A DNA stretch of 12,972 nt from Terfezia claveryi (lineage: Eukaryota > Ascomycota > Pezizomycetes > Pezizales > Pezizaceae): NCBI GenBank assembly GCA_015179025.1, contig WHUX01000714.1:1-12972 (forward strand). The letters are read 5' to 3'. The translations under genes were made by a program, and so were the position numbers. Below the pieces are notes generated by a model, which searched no databases, was not told the DNA's origin, and saw nothing but the letters and a program-made list of their open reading frames with translations. Below are positions 1 to 7,936 of this stretch, in pieces. Each line of letters begins with the position of its first letter. Within the stretch, counting starts at the first letter, position 1.

Positions 1-2
1 AG

Positions 3-640
3 GCCGTAATGGACTGGGAATCCCCAATTAACCTTCATGATGCTCGTGCTTTTCTAGGATTCGCCAATTTTTATCGCCGGTTATCAAAGACTTCTCCAAG
101 ATTGTGGCTCCTATCGTGAAACTAATAAAAAAAATACAACCTGGCATTGGAGCGACGAATGCCAGAAGGTGTTCCAAAACCTTAAAACAGCGTTTACTTC
201 TGCTCCCGTTCTCCAGCATTTTATCCCGACTGTGAAATTATAGTAGAAACAGATGCATCAGACTACGTTTCTGCTGGAATTCTTTCGCAATACGACGATA
301 ATAGCATACTTCACCCTGTTGCTTACTTCTCTAAGAAGTACTCACTAACTGAATGCAACTATGAGATTTATGATAAGGAATTAATGGCTATTATCCGATG
401 CTTCGAAGAATGGCGAGCTGAATTGGAATCCACCCCCATCCAATCAAAGTACTCTCAGATCACAAAAATCTAGAATACTTTATGTCAACCAAGCTCCTCA
501 ACCGCCGTCAAGCTCGATGGTCAGAATTTCTCTCCCGCTTCAACTTCAAGATAGTCTACCGTCCAGGTAAAGCAGGAGGAAAACCAGATGCATTAACAAG
601 AAGGTCAGGAGACCTTCCAAAGGAAGGAGATGAACATATA
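3..640 (+). pseudogene. pol: pol fragment: end of reverse transcriptase and RNase H (element 1)
   Basis: The first readable piece contains LHDARAFLGFANFYRRL, the RT thumb/connection motif of Ty3/gypsy pol. It is followed by the RNase H domain, which would remove the RNA strand during reverse transcription in the cytoplasmic particle. The three acidic RNase H residues can be seen: Asp in [13 protein letters not shown] (codon 252-254), Glu in YDKELMAII (378-380) and Asp in LSDHKNLEY (458-460). The domain ends with the usual link [16 protein letters not shown] near 560-603. Four single-base losses break the frame, near 81, in the A run at 127-134, near 223 and in the C run at 433-437. I placed each one where the reading frame must change for the family motifs to continue. 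No start codon is expected here because the domain is part of a polyprotein. Confidence 0.9.
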
Positions 641-1910
641 AGGTTTCAAAATTAAGTCGTTCTTAAACCTCACAATTTAACAATCAATGTGACAGTAGAA
701 GAGCTGGAACTAGAGGACTTGTTTAATAGGGGTTTTGAAGTTGATCCACTGCCAAGAAAGACATTAGCTAAGCTGCAACAAGGAGAGAAGCGATCTAAGG
801 ACATCTCGCTAGCCGAATGTGAAGAGGATAATGGAAAGCTAAAATATCGTAGGCGGATATATATACCAAATTATATGCCTCTAAAGTTACATCTAATCCA
901 GGACCATCACGATATCCCAGCAGTGGGGCATCCAGGGCAATCCAAGACACTTGAGCTTATCTCGCGACAATATTATTGGCCAAAAATGCATAAGGATGTT
1001 GATCAGTATGTATGCAATTGTCACCCCTGTCAACGTGCTCGAACGACACGACATGCCCCATATGGCATTCTTCGACTACTGCAATTCCCCAAGGTGCTTG
1101 GCAAGATATCTCCATGGATTTCATTATTGGGCTACCCTGGTCAAATGGATACAACGCAATTTTGGTAGTAGTATGTCGACTAACTAAAATGCGGCACTTT
1201 ATTCCTGTCGTGATACCACTACTGCAGAGCAATTAGCAGATCTATATGCTCGGCATATCTTCCGCCTCCATGATCTTCCTAGAACAATTGTATCAGACGT
1301 GGGTCTCAATTCATCTCTCACTTTTGGAAAGCTCTCTGTCAAGTGCTTAAGATTCAACCTCTCCTGTCCACACCGTTTCACCCTCAAACTGACGGCCAGA
1401 CCGAACGAGTCAATGCCACTCTAGAACAATATTTACGGTGTATGTTAATTATTTGCAGGATGACTGGGAGAACTGGTTGCATCTCGCCGAGTTTGCAGCT
1501 AATAATCAAGCTTCTGAAACAACTGGGTCATCTCCCTTCTTTGGAATTATAGTTATGACCCACTATGGCAATTTGATTTCGAGGAAAAGCCCATACGACC
1601 TGATGAGCAGAGTGCTATAGAGGTGGCCGGGAAGATCAAGGAAATAACGGAACACTTACAAAACGAGATGGCTAGGGCGCAGGCACGGCAACAGGAGCAA
1701 GCAGACAAAGGATGAGATAATGCTCCAGTATTCAAGGAGGGAGATCTGGTTTGGTTTAATAGCCAGCACATTACAACACAACGGCCAAGTAGAAAGCTCG
1801 ACCATAAACGGATTGGCTCCTACAAGATCACAAAGGTCATATCCCCCTATGTATACGAACTCGACTTCCCCACTAGTGTGCATTATCATCGAGTCCAGTA
1901 TGTTTCACTT
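641..1910 (+). pseudogene. pol: pol fragment: integrase (element 1)
   Basis: This is the integrase of element 1, which would insert the cDNA into the genome in the nucleus. The zinc-binding HHCC domain is present: His at 908-910 and 929-931 (HDIPAVGH) and CHPC at 1019-1030. The DDE core keeps Asp in MDFIIGLP (1117-1119), Asp in IVSD (1296-1298) and Glu in [15 protein letters not shown] (1403-1405). With one lost base restored the last two are 35 residues apart, as in DD35E integrases. A GPY/F-like module follows (KRIGSYKITKVISPYVYEL, about 1806-1865). The frame steps by minus one near 1079, 1206, 1300, 1440 and 1545. Stops are TAA 653-655 at the start of the linker and TGA 1713-1715 in the C-terminal part. 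Confidence 0.9.
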
Positions 1911-1982
1911 CTCGACCCGGCAAACAATAATCCCCTACCTGGGCAATACAATCCCCCACCTCCACCAGTGATAGTTGATAAT

Positions 1983-2175
1983 GAGGAAGAGTGGCATGTG
2001 GAAGAAATCTTGGATTCTCGTCTTCGGAGGAAGAAATTAGAGTACTTAGTGAAATGGGTAGGGTTGAAAGACCAGACTGGGAACCGGCAACAAACATCAA
2101 CAAACTCAAGGCTATTGATGACTTCCACAGCGAAATCCGAGCAAACCAGGACCATTGCCGGAAGACGAAGACTAA
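1983..2175 (+). pseudogene. pol: pol fragment: chromodomain and end of pol (element 1)
   Basis: EEWHVEEILDSRLRRKK is followed by LEYLVKWVG and, one frame later, by WEPATNINKL. This is the chromodomain found at the C-terminus of chromovirus integrases, which in characterised members binds methylated histone tails and steers integration to heterochromatin. Three aromatic positions that could form the cage are visible: Trp of EWHV, Trp of VKWVG and Trp of WEP. Two single-base losses break it, near 2079 (between ACT and GG) and near 2135. Restoring the frame puts the pol stop at TAA 2173-2175, followed directly by the polypurine tract and LTR. Confidence 0.85.
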
Positions 2176-2196
2176 GCCTCAAGGGACTTCGGCCGT

Positions 2197-2208
2197 AAGG
2201 AGGGGATA
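2197..2208 (+). promoter_or_regulatory. Polypurine tract, plus-strand primer site (element 1)
   Basis: AAGGAGGGGATA is a run of purines with a single T, lying just before the TGTCACGG that opens the LTR. This is the position and composition expected of the primer for plus-strand DNA synthesis in LTR retrotransposons. Confidence 0.75.
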
Positions 2209-2221
2209 TTGTCACGGCATT

Positions 2222-2411
2222 AATTTACTTGCGAGCTATTTGACACCCGAACAGGCTTGTTCGAGTGTCAGCACGGTATTTGAATTTACTTGCGAGCTAT
2301 TTGACACCCGAACAGGCTTGTTCGAGTGTCAGCATGGTATTTGAATTTACTTGCGAGGTATTTGACACCCGAACAAGCTTGTTCGAGTGTCAGCAAGCTT
2401 GTTCGAGTGTC
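2222..2411 (+). repeat. Tandem repeat of 61-bp units with an internal hairpin, in U3 of the element 1 LTR
   Basis: Units start at 2222, 2283 and 2344 (AATTTACTTGCGAG...). The third is cut at about 2393 and followed by a 17-base echo of its hairpin arm (2395-2411). Each unit contains an inverted repeat with 12-base arms, GACACCCGAACA and TGTTCGAGTGTC, around a 4-base loop: 2242-2269, 2303-2330 and 2364-2391. The arms pair except for one C/A position, which becomes a G-T pair on the other strand. An array of identical symmetrical sites upstream of the TATA box looks like an enhancer or protein-binding array, but that role is inference. Confidence 0.9.
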
Positions 2412-2450
2412 TTAATACTAGAAGGGATTAGAGAGGTGGATCGCGGAGTA

Positions 2451-2470
2451 TCACCTGCGATCGCAGGTGA
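2451..2470. repeat. Perfect 20-bp palindrome in the element 1 LTR
   Basis: TCACCTGCGATCGCAGGTGA equals its own reverse complement over all 20 bases, about 45 bp upstream of the TATA-like box. It could be a dimer-binding site in U3 or a cruciform. Nothing in the sequence decides which. Confidence 0.85.
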
Positions 2471-2514
2471 CGTCAAGTTAGTCGGGCGCCACTCCTTTGG
2501 CCACGGCAATCGTG

Positions 2515-2520
2515 TATATA
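2515..2520 (+). promoter_or_regulatory. TATA-like box of the element 1 LTR
   Basis: TATATA lies about 305 bp into the LTR, downstream of the repeat array, which is the normal place for the core promoter of an LTR. Transcription would start some 25-40 bases later, near 2545-2560. This is assigned by position only. Confidence 0.5.
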
Positions 2521-2711
2521 GGAAGCCTTAGTTGTCGTTTCTTTATCTTGTTCCTTACGCAACGTCTTGTATTATAACCTTGGTAATACAGACTCTGCCT
2601 TTTGTCTTGATACTTCAATCTACAGTTATAGTCTCATCTTCGTGTGCTCCTTGGAGTCACGTCTTTAGTTATAGCCACAGCCAACGACTTACGCCGTTAC
2701 ATGTACCCCCA

Positions 2712-4859
2712 ATGTCTACCTCAACAGACCAATCAGAAAACGTGACACTCTTGCCGGAAGAACTAGAACTAGATTCTAGACTAGTAGACGAAGAACAACT
2801 AGGACCATAAGAAACATCAGGATCCTGACATCCAGCCTCACCAGCTGAGTGAGCTACCGGGCCAACAGAACCATCAGTCGAATGGAGATCATAAGGATTA
2901 TCAGCCACCACACCATCAGCACAGTAATGTGCCAAGAAAGAAAAGTAACTCAACGATATCACATAACCAGCTACATTTGGTTGCGGACAGACGACGAAAT
3001 CAGACATAATGGTATCTGAACTTAGTAAGAAGACTAAGAGGTCGAGACAGTTAACTATGTTACCCGAAGATATTAAGAAATTAGTAGAAGAAACTCCCAG
3101 AAAGACCAGATTTGTAGTTCCTAACACAGAAGGGGAAATAAATCTGCCCATGAATATAGAATTAGGAGAACCAGGTGGAGCTGGAACCAAACTATATTTT
3201 AGTATGGCTTTACCTCTCGCACTAGAAGAATTTTGGGACAGACATCTTCCAACAATTGAGGAGATCTTGAAATATACTCGCTCAATGGGACATGCCCAAC
3301 AGTATCATTCTGATGATACTCGACTCTTAATGGAAGCCATAGCAAAACACTATTTATGGCTAACACCTTACCCATTCAAAGAAGAAGACTTAGAAATGAA
3401 CATATTTTTAAGTAAAGAATTAAAGAAACCTGTTGTTCCACTTTTAAGGAAACCGAATTGGGTAATAAATAACTGGGAAGAAATAATGGCATTCATAATG
3501 AACGGCACTTATTTAGAAGAATTAGCACATACCGCAGAGGATTTTTTCAATCCTAATAAAGAATGTCCAGGAGTGTTCCTGAAAACACCAAAAGATTAAT
3601 CGAAAGGCAAAGGTCGAGCACCTGAGACCCCAGAAAGGAGGACTAGATCAGCCAAGGAACCAGACGATAAAGACCAACTACCAGAAGATATAGAATTACC
3701 AGAAGACGATGATGATCTAGACACAGGACTAGACCAACAGAAACAGAAAATGTAAGGAGGAGGACGAGACCCCGATGATAGCAGAGATGATAGCTCGGAC
3801 TCTGATAAGGCATCATCAGTTGCAAGTCAAACTCTTAAAAGAAAACCCAAACAAGGAAAATCAGTTGAACACCAGCAATGGGAATCTACAACAGGAATGG
3901 TTACAATGGGTAACCATAAAGCAACGAATACTTTAAAAGCAATAAAGATTGATTTACTAGAAAAAATAAGAGGAGAAGACAAAAAATGGCAAGACTCACA
4001 ATATTTTGACTCTTGAGCCACAGCAATGCAACGTTGGTTTGTTATCAAAGGAATAGATTTGGAAGGCACTTCAGCTTTGGAAATTGTTAGATTCAGAATG
4101 AAAGGAAGCACGCTTACTACTTATAATCAATTCCTAAGAGAAAAAGGAAAGAATATGACATTCTTTAGATTCATACTAGCACTAAGGGATTTTCTGATAC
4201 CCTCTACTAGTAAAAACATTTTGTGGAAACGATGAGAGACAGCCATACCATACAAGGATGGACGTCATATGGGAATTAAACAGTTCGCCAACTGGCTTAC
4301 TGAAATGCAAATCAAATTGATTGACAAGGATGGTAAACAATCAATATTACAGGAAGTAAAAAGAAGAAAGTTTCTTAATTACCTGCCACCATATATGTCA
4401 GCTACATTAATTCCTTTAATTAAAGAAGAATGGTCATATGATCAGCTCATACATCAAGCGGAGTCATATGAAGCTTCAAAAAAGGATATTGCTCCACCAC
4501 CCATAATAAATACATTCCAACGACAACACCCTCGGAATGAAAATTGAAGTCACAGTCCACGCAGAGACCAGAATCAACGACAAAAAACAGGATTTAATCC
4601 TAGCAGCAATCCCAACATCAAACCCAATACAGAAAAATGGAAGGACTCAGATTGGGACACCATCACAAAAAAATTAGATTAGAAGACGAAGATGCAATTA
4701 ATTAGAGACAAGAAATGTCTATGGTGTTGGAACCCTGGACACTCCTACAAGGACTGTAGGAAACGACAAAATAAGGTACCCATGCATACAGCCGCACAGG
4801 ATTTAGCTATACCGATAGCCACCAAGGATAAAAACAATAAGGATAAAATCAAGGAATGA
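2712..4859 (+). pseudogene. gag: gag region of element A, 14 in-frame stops
   Basis: Gag would form the virus-like particle and package the RNA. I start it at ATG 2712 (MSTSTDQSENV), but ATG 3009 is a real alternative because seven stops lie between them (2808, 2826, 2850, 2892, 2925, 2946, 2964). The stretch 3009-3596 is open for 196 codons and I do not recognise it; it would be the N-terminal, matrix-like part. An acidic and charged linker follows (about 3600-3900). The stretch 3940-4500 (WQDSQYF to QAESYEASK) has the helical look of a retrotransposon capsid domain. The zinc knuckle CLWCWNPGHSYKDC is at 4716-4757. Further stops are at 3597, 3753, 4014, 4233, 4545, 4680 and 4857. The frame is otherwise unbroken and continues into the protease with no shift. 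Confidence 0.82.
4716..4757 (+). other. CCHC zinc knuckle of gag (nucleocapsid)
   Basis: CLWCWNPGHSYKDC fits C-x2-C-x4-H-x4-C exactly, with basic residues on both sides (RDKK before, RKRQNK after). This is the RNA-binding nucleocapsid motif at its usual place, the end of gag just before the protease. All four zinc ligands are intact. Confidence 0.92.
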
Positions 4860-4862
4860 CCC

Positions 4863-5234
4863 TTGTCAAGACAGGTACCAGATTTTAGCAAGGTATTCGA
4901 TAAAGCTAATGAACACCCTGTACTAGCTTTAATTGATCTCCAAACAAAGGGAGGAGACTTAATTAATTCTCAATTTGTACACCTATACAAAATACCGACC
5001 AGAAGTATTGAGAAGAAATTATTAAGTACTGCAATTAAAGGCTCAAAAGGAATGATAGACAAAGCTTGTACTATCAAACTTGATTGGATAGGTTATGTAG
5101 AAGAACAAATGTTCTATGTAGCTCATTTGACTGGATGGGATATGATACTAGGAGAACCTGCTCTCAGCAAAGTGCGAGCAATAATTCCTGCCCATCAGGA
5201 ACCAGTTACTATCCAACCAGAAAATATTCCATGA
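4863..5234 (+). pseudogene. pol: Retropepsin-like aspartic protease domain of element A
   Basis: The position between the gag knuckle and RT, the hydrophobic start HPVLALIDLQTKGGDLINSQ and the C-terminal GWDMILGEPAL (matching the W-D-x-I-L-G of retropepsins) identify a protease domain that would cut the polyprotein. The active-site region is odd: after the Asp (4935-4937) the residues are Leu-Gln-Thr-Lys-Gly-Gly, where the family normally has Asp-Ser/Thr-Gly-Ala. These differences cannot be made by the single transitions common in this copy, so they may belong to the lineage. The piece is open for 123 codons and ends at TGA 5232, and is in the same frame as gag and RT. No second protease copy exists in the window for comparison. 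Confidence 0.78.
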
Positions 5235-5436
5235 TTCCAGCTAAGTGTATGGAAGGGATCTAGAACCATGGCAAATGGTATAAGATCAGCATATACATAG
5301 GTCAGCTGTGAATCAGTTACAGATTATAGTGAACTAGATAATTGGGAAAATATTAGTGACGCAGAAGAAACTGATTCAGAAAGAGAACTCGTGACAGCTG
5401 TTTCTATGGTACAGAAACAATTCAACCCTATAACGG
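5235..5436 (+). pseudogene. Linker between protease and reverse transcriptase (element A)
   Basis: No known domain is visible here. In the polyprotein frame the stretch is acidic (SELDNWENISDAEETDSERE) and has one further stop, TAG 5298. It joins the protease to the start of RT (FPLLFSKTIP). Copy B lacks it, because B's homology begins at 10472-10473, matching 5437-5438 here. Confidence 0.7.
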
Positions 5437-6320
5437 AGTTTCCATTATTATTTTCTAAGACAATTCCATAGAAATTACCCCCACTAAGAACAATTAATCA
5501 CTCTATCAAACCTAAAGCAGAAGCTACTTAGATACCAAAATGGCGACCCTTAGGATACCGATTTAGTCAATAAATCCATGACAAATTAGTCGAAGAAGAA
5601 GCATCAGGTCGCATATATAGAGTAGAAAATGATATAAATGCTGTAGTCATGTTCACTATCCCTAAACGAGATAAACTGGAAGAAGCCAGACATATCAATG
5701 ACTGTCAAGACCGCAATTTAGCTGTCGAACCGGATCACACCCCATTGCCAGATATTAATGAAGCAATTGAACTAGTAGCGGAGAATCCCATTTGGACTAA
5801 ACTCGACTTAGCCGACGGATTTTTTAATATTAGAATTAATAAATAATCTAAACAACACTCTACCTTTTTATGTCACATGGGATATTTTAGAAGTAGAGTT
5901 ATGCAACAAGGGGATTGTAATGCACCTGCTACTATAGTTTGCATTATGCATAAAATTTTTAAAGACATGGTCTATAAAAACTTAATCATCTATATTGATG
6001 ATATCATTATATTCTCAAAAACGTATGAAGAACATGTAGAATTATTGAAGAAAGTACTTCAATTTCTACAGGACGAGAAATTTTATCTCAAAGAAAGCAA
6101 ATGCTAGTTCTTTACTCTAAGATTGGAAATCTTAGAATACATTTTGACATCAGATGGATTACATATAGACCCGAAGAAGAGTACTACTATATTAACATTT
6201 CCAACTCCTATAAGAAAAAAGGATCTTAGAGGATTCCTCGGAATTGTTAATTATCTTAACAGATTTATTCTTGACTTAGCGTCGTATGCAAGTACTTTAT
6301 CAGAACTGCAAGGAGAAACA
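5437..6320 (+). pseudogene. pol: Reverse transcriptase domain of element A
   Basis: RT copies the element RNA into DNA inside the particle. Motifs appear in order: RIYRVENDINAVVMFTIPKR, then LDLADGFFNIRI with the first catalytic Asp at 5805-5807, then MQQGDCNAPATI in place of the usual M-P-F-G-L-x-N-A-P, then the catalytic YIDD at 5991-6002 (IIYIDDIIIFSK), then RKKDLRGFLGIVNYLNRFI at the thumb. Stops are TAG 5469, TAG 5529, TAA 5571, TAA 5844 and TAG 6105. At 5469 and 5529 copy B has TGG, and at 5571 it has CAA, so those three are younger changes in A. The TAG at 6105 is shared with copy B. The catalytic Asp residues themselves are intact. Confidence 0.93.
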
Positions 6321-6790
6321 AAGAAATGGGAATGGACAGATACTCATAATGTAGCGTTTGAAAAACTTAAGGAACTCGTAAATTCCCCACATGTTTTAAA
6401 ACCCTGGAATAATGAGTCTACTGAACCCAAATATTTAGTCTGTAATGCTAGTGATATAGGACTAGGATCTTGGATAGGTCAAGGACCATTGACGTATATC
6501 AGACCATCATGCTTCCACTCTAGAAAATTTAATCTAGCACAACTCAATTATCCTACATTTCAAAAAGAATTATTAGTGATTATTGACTCATTGAAATTTT
6601 TGAAGCACAATTAAGAGGTCACAAGTTCATTATCCTTACCGACCACAAACTATTAGTAACCTTTTATACTCAAACACCTGCAAGCCAGAAATTAAGGCGA
6701 TGGTAAGATTACCTAATGGAATTTGATACAGATATATAGTATACCGCAGGAAAGGAAAATTTGATAGCAGACGCTCTATCAAGAAAGTAT
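6321..6790 (+). pseudogene. pol: RNase H domain of element A, with a 1-bp deletion and a D-to-N change
   Basis: The domain begins after WEWTDTHNVAFEKLKELV and contains YLVCNASDIGLGSWIG, where Asn (AAT 6444-6446) stands where RNase H has its first catalytic Asp. FQKELLVIIDSLKF (about 6559-6600) holds the Glu, and the last acidic motif is LTDHKL (about 6638-6655). The T run 6597-6601 has five T where copy B has six (11631-11636), and this single loss moves the frame for the rest of the element. Stops TAA 6704 and TAG 6737 correspond to CAA and CAG in B. The end is ADALSRK near 6767-6787. Confidence 0.9.
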
Positions 6791-7387
6791 AAATACTTGG
6801 ATACTCCTACTACCGAGGATGATTATATTTCCAACAGCATCAATCCTCCTAACTACACCTACAACTGCAATATCTCTACCAACACTTTAAGAACTTTCTA
6901 CTTCCCAGAAACCTCTACTCAGAACAATATGGTTTCTTGCGGAGCTATCAATTTCAAGTATGATGACTGTGACTTCAACAAATGTCATGGAAGGGCTGAA
7001 GAACTTAGACACCATATCTTCTGTCCATACTTCGAGGGCATCCAGGATGAAGAAAGCGAATATGATATGATAAAGGAAGAAGAGTCCTCAGACGACGAGA
7101 CTCTATCCACCATACTAGAAGAAGTTTTCAGCGAGTATGATTGTGTACCCAATATAAATAAGAACAAACCTTTAACAGTTCTTAGACTAAGATATAGGCC
7201 TCCATCTTCTGAAAACGTTCCACAAAAATCTCTTGCTCTTGAAGAAGTGAAGGAAATTGCTATTGACCTAGCTCATAGCAATTGGCAATAACACAAAAGG
7301 ATGCACTGGTCCTTTTGCCATGAATTTTACTGTCCAGCTCATGGCAGCCCCCATGCCATGAACAACCGCATGTTCACTATCGAAACA

Positions 7388-7429
7388 TGCGCAATCTGCA
7401 ACCATCACGGACATGGCAGTTTGAACTGT
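7388..7429 (+). other. First pol-internal CCHC zinc knuckle (element A)
   Basis: CAICNHHGHGSLNC matches C-x2-C-x4-H-x4-C, with all ligands intact in this copy. In copy B (12423-12464) the last Cys codon TGT has become TAT, one G-to-A transition. Confidence 0.85.
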
Positions 7430-7894
7430 GACCTGACAGCCTCAGTTCTTAAGAAGGAGAAGGAATTCCTTACAACTCATATTGCGCATCTCGTATTTGC
7501 AAATGAGCCTCAAAAGGAACTAGCACCAGTATAACAAACACCAGCATATCTACCTCCTCAAGCTCTCAGCCATGAAGAAGCTATTCAAAAAATCGGAGAA
7601 TAGGCAAAAGGATGGATTACCAACAAGCCGACACAACCTACTCTCCAACCCAGCATTCAGTTCAGTAATCTTACCGAACAGATGAGCACCCGACAAATGG
7701 AACAGGAGATCAGGAATACTCGTGTTGCCCCACAACAACTTTGGAATATACCTCAACAACCAGCTACAACCGCTAGCAGTAGTAAGGCAATTCCAATCAA
7801 CACTGCCGCCGTTACCACTTGTTCTAAAAAGAGAGTAGCTATTGATGAAGATTCACCCTCTTTCATTCAGGACAACATAATCTCTAGACAGTGT

Positions 7895-7936
7895 TGTGAT
7901 TTCTGTAAGTTCTCAGGACATAATGCTTCTACATGC
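7895..7936 (+). other. Second pol-internal CCHC zinc knuckle (element A)
   Basis: CDFCKFSGHNASTC matches C-x2-C-x4-H-x4-C with all ligands intact, and is preceded by an additional Cys (7892-7894). In copy B (12924-12965) the His codon CAT is TAT, one C-to-T transition. Confidence 0.88.

Larger units (their letters stand above)
1..2701 (+). mobile_element. Element 1: 3' part of a Ty3/gypsy chromovirus, left end outside the window
   Basis: The order RT end, RNase H, integrase, chromodomain, polypurine tract, LTR is that of a Ty3/gypsy chromovirus, seen here from the middle of pol to the end of the 3' LTR. The gag, protease and most of RT, and the 5' LTR, would lie to the left. The family differs from element A: there is little shared sequence beyond general pol motifs, and the spacing between RNase H and integrase is the ordinary short one. 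The copy is dead. Its frame steps by minus one base eleven times, and there are stops at 653 (CAA to TAA inferred) and 1713 (CGA to TGA inferred). CpG-containing words remain frequent in it, unlike element A. Its 3' LTR ends ten bases before the gag ATG of element A, which fits insertion into A. Confidence 0.93.
2210..2701 (+). repeat. 3' LTR of element 1 (492 bp)
   Basis: The LTR opens with TGTCACGGC and closes with GCCGTTACA. These are imperfect inverted ends with one mismatch in nine, and the TG...CA termini are canonical. A polypurine tract precedes it and a TATA-like box sits at 2515-2520, so U3 is about 2210-2540 and the rest R/U5. U3 carries a tandem array of 61-bp units with internal hairpins and a 20-bp palindrome, annotated separately. 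Only one LTR copy of this type is in the window, so the boundaries rest on the terminal motifs and context, not on an LTR pair. Target duplication would be the bases from 2702 (TGTAC), to be looked for in front of the missing 5' LTR. Confidence 0.85.

Noticed and set aside
2222..2411. Possible CRISPR-like array
   Set aside because: The units are contiguous 61-bp tandem copies with no unique spacers, inside an LTR of a fungal retrotransposon.
2265..2531. Open frame of 88 codons within the element 1 LTR
   Set aside because: It reads through the 61-bp tandem repeats, whose repetition makes a repetitive open frame by itself; no start context or domain.
2702..2720. Primer binding site after the element 1 LTR
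   Set aside because: The LTR is the 3' one by order of domains, and TGTACCCCCA does not look like a tRNA 3' end complement.
2669..3190. 173-codon open frame on the minus strand
   Set aside because: It lies opposite the start of gag and the element 1 LTR end, has no recognisable domain, and crosses an element boundary; a shadow frame.
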